A stretch of DNA of 64,000 nt from Marinobacter maritimus. Lineage in GTDB: Bacteria > Pseudomonadota > Gammaproteobacteria > Pseudomonadales > Oleiphilaceae. Below, piece after piece: positions 1 to 8,829 of this stretch; within the stretch, counting starts at the first letter, position 1; the number at the start of each line of letters is the position of its first letter. Below the pieces are notes generated by a model. That model had not been told where the DNA came from. It did not search any database and saw only the letters and a program-made list of their open reading frames with translations. A program made the position numbers and the translations under genes. The stretch spans positions 578,979-642,978 of the forward strand of contig NZ_VCGW01000003.1 of NCBI RefSeq assembly GCF_007671675.1, in the 5' to 3' direction.

Positions 1-40
1 TGTTCCGGTGGAAATGGAAGCCGTGATGGTGCTGAGCTGA
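1..40 (+). CDS. ridA: C-terminal end of a RidA/YjgF-family deaminase (partial)
   Basis: The frame starting at base 2 gives VPVEMEAVMVLS followed by TGA at 38-40. RidA proteins, which hydrolyse reactive enamine/imine intermediates of amino-acid metabolism, usually end in a similar valine/glutamate-rich beta strand (for example IEIEAIAV). Only 12 residues are visible, so the family call leans on context: in Pseudomonas and relatives ridA lies just upstream of the oxyR/recG region. A strong terminator follows directly. The start lies outside the window. Confidence 0.5.
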   Translation, partial: VPVEMEAVMVLS

Positions 41-83
41 CAGCGCTGGGTCGAGGGCGCACAGAACCTCAATGTTTGTAGTT

Positions 84-114
84 ATAAAGGCGGCCTTGGC
101 CGCCTTTATTTTTT
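84..114 (+). terminator. Rho-independent terminator
   Basis: A perfect 12-bp inverted repeat (84-95 with 98-109, core AAAGGCGGCC/GGCCGCCTTT) is followed by a T-run at 109-114. It closes the plus-strand gene ending at 40. It also sits right behind the stop codon of the convergent minus-strand gene, which it could serve because the other side is AT-rich. Confidence 0.9.
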
Positions 115-120
115 CCAGGT

Positions 121-987
121 CTAGCCTTTCTCAATCATTTCGCGGTATCCAGCCCGGAAATCCGGATAGCGAAAGGTGAATCCGGTTTGTAGCAGGCGCT
201 TATTGTTACAGCGCTTACTGCCAGCCCGGCCGCCTTTTCTGGCGTCTGGCACTGGTTCAGCGCAAGGGACCTGTTGGCGGACCCACTCAACCACCTCATC
301 CAGACGAACCGGCTCGCAGTCGCTGGCCACATAGCAGGTATCCAGAGGCTTTCCGGAAAGCGCCAGCCCGTTGAGCCAGGCCACAGCGGCAGCTGCGTCT
401 TCCTCGTGAATGCGATTGCTGAACGACGCCGGTTTCAACGGGTTCATGCGGCCCTCAATAACCTCCTCCAGAAAACGCCTCCTTGAGGGCCCGTAAATTC
501 CGCTGAAACGGATAATGGTCGCGGGGTGGCCACTGTCCAATGCCGTCTGTTCACCGGCCAGAATTTGCTGACCGGTAACGCGGGCGGGAGAGGCGGCGCT
601 GGTTTCATCGACCAGGCTGTCATCATCCTGCGCGTAGACACTGGTGCTGCTGATAAAAAACAGCCGCTTTAGCGGCTGATCACCCAGCGCCTCAAGCAGA
701 TTGGCCAAACCGTTAACATACGCTTCGCGATACCCCTGCTCGTCATAACTCGAGGGGGTCAGGCAGTAGATAACGGTATCCAGATTGTCAGGCAGCTTGC
801 CACCCAGAGACTCCGGGCGAGTCAGATCTGCACCTATACCTTCAACGCCTTCAGGTACTTTTCCCGGATTACGCCGTAATCCGTAAACCTGTGCGGACTC
901 TTTGAGCATAACGGCGATGGCGCCACCGAGCTTGCCACAACCCGCTACGAGAATTCCCGGCATACTATTGCGATCAGCGATTGCCAT
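121..987 (-). CDS. SDR-family NAD(P)-dependent epimerase/dehydratase-like protein (YeeZ-like)
   Basis: The 288-residue product has a Rossmann nucleotide-binding motif GCGKLG near residues 16-21. A central strand LFFISSTSVYA follows, as in extended short-chain dehydrogenases, and then a RFSGIYGP segment. These fit the YeeZ-like branch of the NAD-dependent epimerase family; the substrate cannot be read from sequence. The ATG at 987 was chosen because AAGGA lies about 12 nt upstream. A TTG at 999 is too close to that site, and the ATG at 963 has none. It diverges from oxyR with 76 bp between starts and converges on the ridA-side terminator. Confidence 0.75.
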   Translation of the reverse strand: MAIADRNSMPGILVAGCGKLGGAIAVMLKESAQVYGLRRNPGKVPEGVEGIGADLTRPESLGGKLPDNLDTVIYCLTPSSYDEQGYREAYVNGLANLLEALGDQPLKRLFFISSTSVYAQDDDSLVDETSAASPARVTGQQILAGEQTALDSGHPATIIRFSGIYGPSRRRFLEEVIEGRMNPLKPASFSNRIHEEDAAAAVAWLNGLALSGKPLDTCYVASDCEPVRLDEVVEWVRQQVPCAEPVPDARKGGRAGSKRCNNKRLLQTGFTFRYPDFRAGYREMIEKG

Positions 988-1063
988 AGACAATATCAAT
1001 CCTTATCCTCTAATCCATTAATCAGTGAAACTTCGACCCGTATCCTTTTGACCGGAGATCACC

Positions 1064-2023
1064 ATGACTCTTACCGAGTTACGATACGTCGTTACACTTG
1101 CCCGCGAAAGGCATTTTGGCCGCGCCGCCGAGCGCTGCCATGTGAGCCAGCCAACACTCAGCGTTGCGGTCAAAAAACTGGAAGACGAGTTGGGTGTGCC
1201 TCTGTTTGAGCGCAGCAAAAGCAGCATTCGCGTAACGGAAACCGGTCAGCGCATTGTAGAGCAAGCCCAGCGTGTTCTGGATCAGGTAGGTGTGATCCGT
1301 GATATGGCGCAGGATGGCAAAGATCAGCTGAATTCGCCGCTCAAAGTCGGTGCCATATACACCATAGGCCCTTACCTGTTTCCGCATCTTTTGCCGGAAC
1401 TTCGTCGTGCGGCGCCAGAAATGCCCCTGTACATCGAAGAAAACTACACTGCCAATCTGCGTCTAAAGCTGCGTCAGTCTGAGCTCGATGCCATTATTAT
1501 CGCGCTGCCGTTTGAAGAGGCGGAAGTGCTCACGCTGCCGTTATACGACGAGCCCTTTGTTGTGCTTCTGCCGACCGGTCACCCGTTGGCAAAAAAAGAG
1601 CACATCACTGGCGCTGAGCTTGCTCGCGAGCAATTACTTCTGCTTGGCCCAGGGCACTGCTTTCGGGATCAGGTGCTCGAATCCTGCCCGCCTCTGGTGG
1701 AAGCCGTTACCCGACGCGCTGATGTTGGATCGCCTTCACTGGTTACTGAAGGCAGCTCCCTGGAGACCATACGCCACATGGTTGCCTCCGGCTTGGGGAT
1801 TACTGTACTACCACTCTCGGCGGCCACGGCCATGCAATACCACAAAAATGTTCTGGTAACCCGGCCTTTCGCCCCGCCAGTGCCTTTCCGTACGGTGGCT
1901 TTGGCCTGGCGAGTGACCTTTCCCCGGCCCAAAGCCATTGATGTCCTCTCGCTTGCCGCCAGTCAGTGCCGCGTAATCGAGAAAGCGAAAGTGGACACGC
2001 CGGTTGTTGCCGAGACGGACTGA
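1064..2023 (+). CDS. oxyR: Hydrogen peroxide-sensing LysR-type regulator OxyR
   Basis: The 319-residue LysR-type protein has an N-terminal winged helix-turn-helix (residues ~1-60, HFGRAAERCHVSQPTLS). The diagnostic OxyR redox segment GHCFRDQVLESC carries the two cysteines that form the peroxide-induced disulfide. OxyR activates catalase, alkyl hydroperoxide reductase and related genes when oxidised. The ATG at 1064 is preceded by GGAG about 9 nt upstream. recG starts 8 bases after the stop, the same order as in Pseudomonas, so the two are probably co-transcribed. Confidence 0.96.
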   Translation: MTLTELRYVVTLARERHFGRAAERCHVSQPTLSVAVKKLEDELGVPLFERSKSSIRVTETGQRIVEQAQRVLDQVGVIRDMAQDGKDQLNSPLKVGAIYTIGPYLFPHLLPELRRAAPEMPLYIEENYTANLRLKLRQSELDAIIIALPFEEAEVLTLPLYDEPFVVLLPTGHPLAKKEHITGAELAREQLLLLGPGHCFRDQVLESCPPLVEAVTRRADVGSPSLVTEGSSLETIRHMVASGLGITVLPLSAATAMQYHKNVLVTRPFAPPVPFRTVALAWRVTFPRPKAIDVLSLAASQCRVIEKAKVDTPVVAETD

Positions 2024-2031
2024 TCTCTGCC

Positions 2032-4107
2032 ATGGCCTCACTGGAAGATATCCCTGTTACTGAACTTAAAGGCGTAGGGAGTGCTCTGGCTGAGAAACTT
2101 GCGCGGCTGGGTATCGCGTCCTTGCAGGATCTGCTGTTTCACCTTCCCCATCGTTATGAAGACCGTACACGCATCATCCCTATGGGTAGCCTGAGGATCG
2201 GCGATGTAGCCGTGGTTGAGGGGGAGGTGATGAGGGTGGACCTGGTGATGGGGCGCCGTCGTAGTTTGCAGGTTACGCTGAAAGACAATAGCGGATTTTT
2301 GGTGATGCGCTTTTTTCACTTCAACGCAGCTCAAAAAAACCAGCTGGCTGAAGGCGCGCTGGTTCGATGCTTCGGCGAAGTGCGCCCTGGACGCGCGGGT
2401 TACGAGTTTTACCATCCGGAATATCAGGTTAATCCGCCGCCTATGCCTGCAGCCGGGCAGGCAACCCTTACACCGGTTTACCCGCTGACTGAAGGCATTC
2501 AGCAGCCCCGCGTCAGAGGGCTGTGTCAGCAGGCCCTGGGGTACCTTCAGCGCCACCCCATACGTGACTGGCTGCCAACCGAACTGTTAGCAGGTTACCA
2601 GCTGCCAGGGATCACCGAAGCCGTCCAGATCGTGCATTCTCCGCCGGCCAGTGCGCCGGTCCATCTGCTGATGGAGGGTCGGCATCCGGCGCAGCAACGA
2701 TTGGTAATGGAGGAGCTGCTTGCTCATCAGCTGAGTATGCTGCAAGTGCGGGAGCAGATTCAGGCGCGCAAAGCACTGCCATTGCTGCCTTCTGGAGATC
2801 TGGCTGGGCGCTTCCTTGAAGATTTGCCATTTTCACTGACCGGCGCGCAGCGCCAGGTTGTGAGTGATATCCGTCAGGATCTCAGCCAGCCACTGCCCAT
2901 GCTCAGATTGGTTCAGGGTGACGTGGGATCAGGTAAAACCGTGGTTGCAGCACTGGCGGCAATTCAGACCATCGGTGCGGGTGCCCAGGTCGCGCTGATG
3001 GCACCGACAGAAATACTCGCTGAGCAGCATTATCAGAACTTCCGCAGCTGGCTTGAGCCCCTCGGTATTCAGTTGGCCTGGCTGTCTGGCAAGGTGAAAG
3101 GAAAGGCCCGTAAAGAAGCGCTGGAGGCTGTCCATTCAGGTGCCGCCAGTGTGGTAATAGGTACTCACGCGCTGTTTCAGGATGACGTGCAGTTTCACCG
3201 TTTGGCTCTGGTTATCGTGGATGAGCAACACCGGTTTGGTGTGCATCAACGCCTGGCACTGAGGGAAAAAGGTGTTGGCGGGACATTGGCGCCGCATCAG
3301 CTGATCATGACCGCCACGCCCATCCCGCGTACCTTGGCCATGAGCGCCTACGCAGACCTTGATACCTCGGTGATTGACGAACTACCCCCGGGCCGCAAGC
3401 CTATAGAAACGATTGTTATCCCTGATAGCAGGCGAGACGATGTGATTGAGCGTGTGCGTAGCGCCTGCACTGATGGCCGTCAGGCCTATTGGGTCTGTAC
3501 CCTGATTGAAGAGTCAGAAGCCTTGCAGTGCCAGGCGGCTGAAGTATCTGCGCAAGAGCTGGCTGAGCGTTTGCCGGGGCTTAAGGTCGGGCTCGTTCAT
3601 GGGCGGCTCAAGTCGGCAGAAAAAGCCGATGTGATGAACAGCTTCAAGCAGGGTGAGCTGGATCTGCTGGTTGCTACAACTGTGATTGAGGTGGGCGTGG
3701 ATGTACCCAACGCTTCCCTGATTATTATTGAGAATCCGGAGCGTCTTGGTCTCGCCCAACTTCACCAGCTTCGCGGTCGGGTAGGACGTGGCGAACAGGC
3801 CAGCTTTTGTGTGCTCATGTACCATCCGCCCCTGTCGGCAAATGGCAAGGCACGGTTGCAGGCCCTGCGTGACAGCCAGGATGGCTTTGTTATTGCAGAG
3901 AAGGATCTGGAGATCCGCGGGCCGGGAGAAGTGCTGGGTACGCGCCAGACTGGCATGATGCAGTTTCGGCTGGCAGACTTTGAGAGAGATAAGGGCTGGA
4001 TTGAGCCGGTGCGAGAGATGGCGCCGGGGCTGATGAAGCACCCCCGGTTAGTGCAGGCTTTGATAAGACGCTGGCTGGGCGAGAAATTACGTTATGGAGA
4101 TGTATAA
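2032..4107 (+). CDS. recG: ATP-dependent DNA helicase RecG
   Basis: The 691-residue protein matches the usual RecG length (~693). It remodels stalled replication forks and branch-migrates Holliday junctions. An N-terminal wedge/OB region (residues ~60-160) precedes the superfamily 2 helicase core with Walker A GDVGSGKT (~295), the DEQH box (~397), TATPIPRT, and a C-terminal GRVGRG motif VI. The start was set at ATG 2032 (MASLEDIPVTELKGVG), not at an in-frame codon inside oxyR, because conserved RecG sequence begins here. The ribosome site is weak, consistent with coupling to oxyR 8 bases upstream. Confidence 0.97.
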   Translation: MASLEDIPVTELKGVGSALAEKLARLGIASLQDLLFHLPHRYEDRTRIIPMGSLRIGDVAVVEGEVMRVDLVMGRRRSLQVTLKDNSGFLVMRFFHFNAAQKNQLAEGALVRCFGEVRPGRAGYEFYHPEYQVNPPPMPAAGQATLTPVYPLTEGIQQPRVRGLCQQALGYLQRHPIRDWLPTELLAGYQLPGITEAVQIVHSPPASAPVHLLMEGRHPAQQRLVMEELLAHQLSMLQVREQIQARKALPLLPSGDLAGRFLEDLPFSLTGAQRQVVSDIRQDLSQPLPMLRLVQGDVGSGKTVVAALAAIQTIGAGAQVALMAPTEILAEQHYQNFRSWLEPLGIQLAWLSGKVKGKARKEALEAVHSGAASVVIGTHALFQDDVQFHRLALVIVDEQHRFGVHQRLALREKGVGGTLAPHQLIMTATPIPRTLAMSAYADLDTSVIDELPPGRKPIETIVIPDSRRDDVIERVRSACTDGRQAYWVCTLIEESEALQCQAAEVSAQELAERLPGLKVGLVHGRLKSAEKADVMNSFKQGELDLLVATTVIEVGVDVPNASLIIIENPERLGLAQLHQLRGRVGRGEQASFCVLMYHPPLSANGKARLQALRDSQDGFVIAEKDLEIRGPGEVLGTRQTGMMQFRLADFERDKGWIEPVREMAPGLMKHPRLVQALIRRWLGEKLRYGDV

Positions 4108-4254
4108 ACCGGTCTGATACGCAAGGCTGACCGTAGATTCATCTGCATGAATTGTTTCTATATCAACGTTCAGGCCCGAATCATGCCCTATACTGAAAAC
4201 CCTGCGGCGGACTCCAATCGCCGGATGGCAAGCAGCAATACTCGGGAGAAAATG

Positions 4255-5622
4255 ATGGAATTACCTGTCACAGTTCAGCAAGCTCTGGGCGATGCAGCCA
4301 AGGGCGTGTCGCTGAGGGACGCACGCCAGGCAAGCAGACATGAGCTATTGCGGATGGTGTTGCTCAACGACGGGCAAGAAAACCTCCAGGCTATCTGTTG
4401 TAAAGAAGACCTGATTGATCTGGAACGGCTGAACAAGGAGTTGGGGCGGGATTTTCGCCTGATGAAATCCCGAGAGCAGGTTCGCGTGAAAGAGCGTGCC
4501 GGGCTGAGGGAGCTTCCAGCATTGCCTTCGCTCACAGGCTGGCCCACCATTGTCGATCGCCGGGTGGATGATTTGCCTTCGGTCGCTTTGGAGTTGGGAG
4601 AGCAAAATCTGGCGATGGTGATGCCCGCTGAAGATTTTCGCTCATTGACGGAAAATGCAGATCGTCGGTCGTTTACGGTGGCATCGGAAAACATAGCGGT
4701 AAACCTGGATGATCCAGATAACGACCGTGTCCAACTGACGTTCGCCATCAAAAAGTTCACCAGCCTTCGCATTCAGCAGCGCCTGGAAGACACGCTGGAG
4801 CTTCCGCCGCTGCCGGAAACGGCGCAACGCATCATTCACTTGCGGGTGAACCCGAATGCTGTGATGGGAGATCTGGTGGATATTGTCGAGAGTGACCCCA
4901 GCCTGGCAGCTCAGGTTATCAGCTGGGCATCGTCTTCATTTTATGCGGCCGCCGGGCAGGTTCGTTCTGTACACGATGCCATATCAAGAGTGCTCGGGTT
5001 TGATATGGTCATGAACCTGGCCATGGGGTTGTCTCTTGGGCGTGCACTCAGGCAGCCTCAGGATCATCCGGACGGGTACGTCGACTACTGGCAGCAAGCC
5101 ATCTGGCAAGCCCAGTCGGCAGGTGTTCTGGCGAGTATGATGCCCCGTGGTGAGCGCCCTGTATTCGGGCTGGCTTATCTTGCAGGCCTGCTGCATAACT
5201 TTGGCTACCTTTTGCTGGCCCAGGTTTTTCCTCCCCATTTCAGCTTGGTATGCCGCTCTCTGGAGGTGAATCCCGGTATCGATTCCTCGGTATCAGAGCA
5301 TTATCTCTTGGGCATTACCCGTGAACAGATTGCAGCCCAGCTTATGGAGAACTGGGGCATGCCGGATGAGGTCAATCTTGCTCTCAGGTATCAGAAAAAC
5401 CGGAGCTATAAAGGCGCCAACTGTGTTTATGCCAGGCTTTTATGGTTGGGCCGGCAACTACTTGCGGCCCGAGGTGTGGCTTTGGGCGCAAGCGAGCCCA
5501 TCGGGCAAGAGATCTATGATGAACTGGGCCTGGATCGCGAGCAGGTAGAAGTGCAGTTTGACGAACTGGTCGCCAGTAAAGATAACATTATGGCGATGGC
5601 CGGAATGATGAACCAGCAATAA
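4255..5622 (+). CDS. HDOD-domain signalling protein with N-terminal YbaK-like region
   Basis: The 455-residue protein has an N-terminal half (residues ~1-150) resembling the YbaK/prolyl-tRNA-editing fold often fused to HDOD domains in Pseudomonas and Marinobacter. The HDOD domain follows (~185-400; LPPLPETAQRIIHLRVNP, then SDPSLAAQVISWASS). Its would-be metal motif reads LLHNFG, so it is probably not an active HD phosphohydrolase, as is usual for HDOD proteins. These proteins act in regulation and motility; the partner here is unknown. The ATG at 4255 was chosen because GGGAG lies 6 nt upstream; a 4147 start lacks a site. Confidence 0.75.
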   Translation: MELPVTVQQALGDAAKGVSLRDARQASRHELLRMVLLNDGQENLQAICCKEDLIDLERLNKELGRDFRLMKSREQVRVKERAGLRELPALPSLTGWPTIVDRRVDDLPSVALELGEQNLAMVMPAEDFRSLTENADRRSFTVASENIAVNLDDPDNDRVQLTFAIKKFTSLRIQQRLEDTLELPPLPETAQRIIHLRVNPNAVMGDLVDIVESDPSLAAQVISWASSSFYAAAGQVRSVHDAISRVLGFDMVMNLAMGLSLGRALRQPQDHPDGYVDYWQQAIWQAQSAGVLASMMPRGERPVFGLAYLAGLLHNFGYLLLAQVFPPHFSLVCRSLEVNPGIDSSVSEHYLLGITREQIAAQLMENWGMPDEVNLALRYQKNRSYKGANCVYARLLWLGRQLLAARGVALGASEPIGQEIYDELGLDREQVEVQFDELVASKDNIMAMAGMMNQQ

Positions 5623-5649
5623 AAAAACCGGCCTTGTGAAAAAGGCCGG
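5620..5649 (-). terminator. Terminator hairpin, T-run on the minus strand
   Basis: Eight-base arms CCGGCCTT (5628-5635) and AAGGCCGG (5642-5649) flank a 6-nt loop. An A-tract at 5620-5627 gives a T-run only when read on the minus strand. It follows the HDOD stop immediately and would stop minus-strand transcripts coming from the 5904-8676 genes. On the plus strand the hairpin lacks a T-run but may still reduce read-through. Confidence 0.8.
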
Positions 5650-5903
5650 CAAGGCTTCTGCTCATAGCAGAGTCGTCCGAACGTGTCAGGAGAAACAACG
5701 CAGGGCGGAAATCGATGCAGTAAAAACTCACCGCCCTATCTTCAATCTAGACAAGGCCTGGGAAAAGAAAAGGGGATTGAGGCGGGGCTCAGAACCTGAG
5801 CCCTATGTCACTTTTCATGGTTTGAGCAAGCTGCTGATATTGAATTGGTAAAAGCCCCTTCCGTAATATTTTCAGTTACAAAAAGATACAAAATTAAGAT
5901 GGG
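5650..5903. other. Intergenic region with one hairpin
   Basis: No convincing gene is seen. A clean 8-bp hairpin (GGGCTCAG at 5785-5792, CTGAGCCC at 5796-5803, 3-nt loop) has no T-run on either side. The rest is AT-rich near 5850-5900. Confidence 0.5.
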
Positions 5904-6359
5904 TCAAAAAGTGTGATTCCGGATGGCTGTTGCAGCCCGTCGTATTTCATCGGCGTGGCGTTCTTCTACAGCGAATCGCTCCTTGTCCATTTTCTCCACA
6001 AAACGCGCTTCCGTATCCTGGCGTGCCTGATGGGTGGGCATATGGCGGAGTTGCTCATAGACCTCCATAAACACCCCATAGGGTGGTTTTTCCATAAGCT
6101 CTGGCGCGAGATGATCAAGAAGACCTTTGATGCGCAGGCACGCTTCTGAGTATTCGACCTGATCTTCCTCTATGGCCATAGCGATAACGCGGATACTGTC
6201 GATCATATCCTGGCGCCGCTTCGCCTGAAAAACCTCAGCTTTTTTCTGACGCTTGCGGCTTTCAGACAGCACAGTCATTTGCCGCCGGATAAAGCCCAGC
6301 AGCATGAGGATGGCGATAGTGCCAACAGTAATCAGGCTCCATTGCAGCCATTGAGGCAT
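5904..6359 (-). CDS. DUF2489 family protein with one N-terminal membrane anchor
   Basis: The 151-residue product begins MPQWLQWSLI, has one transmembrane segment (residues ~8-27), and then a charged, helical cytoplasmic part (ESRKRQKKAEVFQAKRRQ). A conserved-looking region around ACLRIKGLLDHLAPEL follows. This matches the DUF2489 group of gammaproteobacterial proteins of unknown function. The ATG at 6359 has GGGAG 6 nt upstream; a longer reading would overlap the preceding gene. It lies 19 nt after the molybdopterin oxidoreductase stop, so the two form an operon, though no functional link is known. Confidence 0.7.
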   Translation of the reverse strand: MPQWLQWSLITVGTIAILMLLGFIRRQMTVLSESRKRQKKAEVFQAKRRQDMIDSIRVIAMAIEEDQVEYSEACLRIKGLLDHLAPELMEKPPYGVFMEVYEQLRHMPTHQARQDTEARFVEKMDKERFAVEERHADEIRRAATAIRNHTF

Positions 6360-6378
6360 TCTTTTCTCCCTGTTTCGT

Positions 6379-8676
6379 TCAGGCCGGTATGCGTTGCTGT
6401 TCCGGCTGCCAGACTTTGACAGTAACCGGCTGACCATTCAATACGGATGTACCCGCCACCGGATCGGTATCCTGATCACTCAACAAGTCGTTGATACTCG
6501 CACCGGCATGGGCGGAGGCTGTGGATTGTCGCGTGCCATCGCGATCATGCCCCCAGCCATGGGGAATTGAAACCACGCCTGGCATCATATCTTCGGTGAT
6601 CTCCACGGGTAGTATGACCTGACGGTCGGCGGCATTGATCTGCGCCTTGCTGCCTGCTTGAAGGCCGAGACGGCTTGCATCATGTGGATTTATCAGCAGT
6701 GTACAGCGGTCCTTGCCCTTCACCAGCCTTCGGCTGTTGTGCATCCATGAATTGTTGCTGCGTACATGGCGCCGTCCAATCAGCAGCAACCCATCCGAAG
6801 GCTCTGGCGCAGAGAGTTGCCGGTGCAGGCGTTCAACATCTTCCAGGTAACGCCGGGGAGCCAGGTGTATCTTGCCGTCCCGGGTAAACAGACGGTTGGG
6901 CAGCGCGGGCCGTAGAGCGCCCAGGTCAATACCACTGGGATGTTCCTTCAATCGCTTGAGGGAAAGTCCTTTGGGTAGCTCTTGCCATTGTGGGTTGAGT
7001 GAGCTCAGTTTGGCGAGACCGCGCAGGGGATGATGTTTCGGGAGCAGGTTCATAATCACGCCTGTAGCGGGTTCCAGCACACCGCGAGCTCGCCCGGTAT
7101 CGGCACCATAGGGCCCGGTACGAAGCAGTAGATCGATGATCGGGTCGGGGCCTGTCTGCTTGAGCGCCCGCCAGCCCAGCTCGGAGCGGATTGGGAGCGA
7201 CCCGCCTTTGCGCAGTTTCTCCAGCCTGTGGGCCAGCTCCAGCAGAATTTGCCAGTCATGCCGGCTGTCCGGACCGGCGTCAAACAGTGCCTCGCTGTAT
7301 TTCGATACGTTACGCACCGCCAACATGTTAAAGATAATGTCGTAATGGCTGCGCTCAAGAGCGGCGGTCGGAGGCAAAATAATGTCTGCATGGCGAGTGG
7401 TTTCGTTGATGTAGTAATCCACCGACACCATAAAATCCAGCCCGCTTAAAGCCTCGTCCAGTCGACGCCCATTGGGGCTGGAAAGCACCGGGTTACCCGC
7501 TACGGTCACAAACGCGCGGACTTGCCCCTGGCCCGGAGTGAGTATTTCATCCGCCATGGTGCTGGAAGGGTACTCACCGGCAAACTCCGGCAAACCTTTT
7601 ACGCGGCTGTGGCGTTTGCCGAAATGCCCTTGCTGCCCGGACATGGCGCCCAGGGTGATCAGATCAATGGCAGGCTGAGTGAACATGACGCCGCCTACAG
7701 TATCCAGCTTCCCTGTCAGGATATTCAGGCAGTAAGCCAGCCAGGTCGTGATGCTGCCAAACGTCTGGGTGCTGGTGCCCATGCGGGTGTAGAGCGCTGC
7801 TTTGGGTGTGTTTGCCAGCTGGTGCGCCAGATCGCGGATGGTCTCAGAGGAAATGCCGGTGCGCTCGGAAACGGCTTCAGGAGTGAAGGGCAGGGACGCC
7901 AAGCGCAAAAGATCCAAGTCTTTTATTAGACCTTCTGCGGGACCCGGGTGCACTAACTCATCCGCAAACAGCGTGTTCACCATCGCCATCAGCAGAAACG
8001 CATCGGTCCCGGGACGAACAAAATGAAATTCCTCTGCAAGCTTGGCAGTTTCCGTGCGACGTGGATCCACCACAATCATTTTGCCGCCGCGTTGCTTAAG
8101 GGCTTTAAGCCGGCCACGGAAGTCCGGCACGGTCATCAGGCTGCCGTTGGAGGCCATGGGGTTTCCGCCAATACAGATAAACAGATCCGTGTTGTCGATA
8201 TCCGGAATAGGGAACAGAATCTGATGGCCGAACATTTCCAGGCTCGCAAGCATGTGTGGAAGCTGGTCATTGGAGGTTGCGGAGAAACGATTTTGCGTGC
8301 CGATGGCCCGTAGGAACGGCATCGTGGCGATGAGCGAGCCGTGGTTGTGCACATTCGGGTTGCCAAGGTAAACGCCAATGCTGTTGCGGCCGTAGGTGCT
8401 ACGAGCGGTGTGGAGCTTTTCGGCTACCGTTTTGAACGCTTCGTCCCACTCAATTTCCTGCCAGCCGGTGGGGGTTTTGCGAACCGGCTTGCGCAGCCGT
8501 TCTGTGTCTTCATGAAGATCTTGCAGGGCCACGGCCTTGGGGCAGATGTGCCCGCGGCTTAACGGATCTTTTTCATCTCCGCGAATGGCGGCAATGCGGC
8601 TCCCTTTCACTTCGACGGCAACGCCGCACATGGCTTCGCACAAATGACAGGTGCGGTAGTGAATGCCGTTTTCCAT
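6379..8676 (-). CDS. Molybdopterin-dependent oxidoreductase (FdhA/DMSO-reductase superfamily)
   Basis: The 765-residue protein has an N-terminal 4Fe-4S motif with cysteines 10, 13, 17 and 45 (CHLCEAMC...ICPKA). The long catalytic region binds bis-MGD (GNPNVHNHG, CIGGNPMAS, VVDPRRTETA). A C-terminal molybdopterin dinucleotide-binding domain follows (LLIGRRHVRSNNSWMHN, IPHGWGHD). There is no twin-arginine signal, so it is probably cytoplasmic. The substrate is uncertain; relatives are annotated as formate dehydrogenase or acetylene hydratase-like. The ATG at 8676 is preceded by GGAGA, 7 nt away. No iron-sulfur or diaphorase partner gene lies alongside. Confidence 0.88.
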   Translation of the reverse strand: MENGIHYRTCHLCEAMCGVAVEVKGSRIAAIRGDEKDPLSRGHICPKAVALQDLHEDTERLRKPVRKTPTGWQEIEWDEAFKTVAEKLHTARSTYGRNSIGVYLGNPNVHNHGSLIATMPFLRAIGTQNRFSATSNDQLPHMLASLEMFGHQILFPIPDIDNTDLFICIGGNPMASNGSLMTVPDFRGRLKALKQRGGKMIVVDPRRTETAKLAEEFHFVRPGTDAFLLMAMVNTLFADELVHPGPAEGLIKDLDLLRLASLPFTPEAVSERTGISSETIRDLAHQLANTPKAALYTRMGTSTQTFGSITTWLAYCLNILTGKLDTVGGVMFTQPAIDLITLGAMSGQQGHFGKRHSRVKGLPEFAGEYPSSTMADEILTPGQGQVRAFVTVAGNPVLSSPNGRRLDEALSGLDFMVSVDYYINETTRHADIILPPTAALERSHYDIIFNMLAVRNVSKYSEALFDAGPDSRHDWQILLELAHRLEKLRKGGSLPIRSELGWRALKQTGPDPIIDLLLRTGPYGADTGRARGVLEPATGVIMNLLPKHHPLRGLAKLSSLNPQWQELPKGLSLKRLKEHPSGIDLGALRPALPNRLFTRDGKIHLAPRRYLEDVERLHRQLSAPEPSDGLLLIGRRHVRSNNSWMHNSRRLVKGKDRCTLLINPHDASRLGLQAGSKAQINAADRQVILPVEITEDMMPGVVSIPHGWGHDRDGTRQSTASAHAGASINDLLSDQDTDPVAGTSVLNGQPVTVKVWQPEQQRIPA

Positions 8677-8783
8677 GAACGTGTCTCCAAATCTTTTTGT
8701 TGTTTGCGAACGGGTTTCGTTGTGCAACCAGATTAGCAGGAAAACGATTGCTGAGGGAAACAGAGAGTCCTTCGTCCGGGTAC

Positions 8784-8810
8784 AAAAAAGGCCAGTCCGG
8801 AGACTGGCCT
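8784..8810 (-). terminator. Rho-independent terminator of the aupAB-like operon
   Basis: Arms AGGCCAGT (8789-8796) and ACTGGCCT (8803-8810) flank a 6-nt loop, and the A-run at 8784-8788 reads as a T-run on the minus strand. It sits 20 bases after the stop of the lipoprotein gene. Confidence 0.88.
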
Positions 8811-8829
8811 GAAGAACGCGGCAGCGGGT

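Noticed and set aside
6379..8676. Acetylene hydratase or selenocysteine formate dehydrogenase
   Set aside because: No in-frame TGA/SECIS and no diagnostic active-site segment that I can recognise; only the superfamily is supported.
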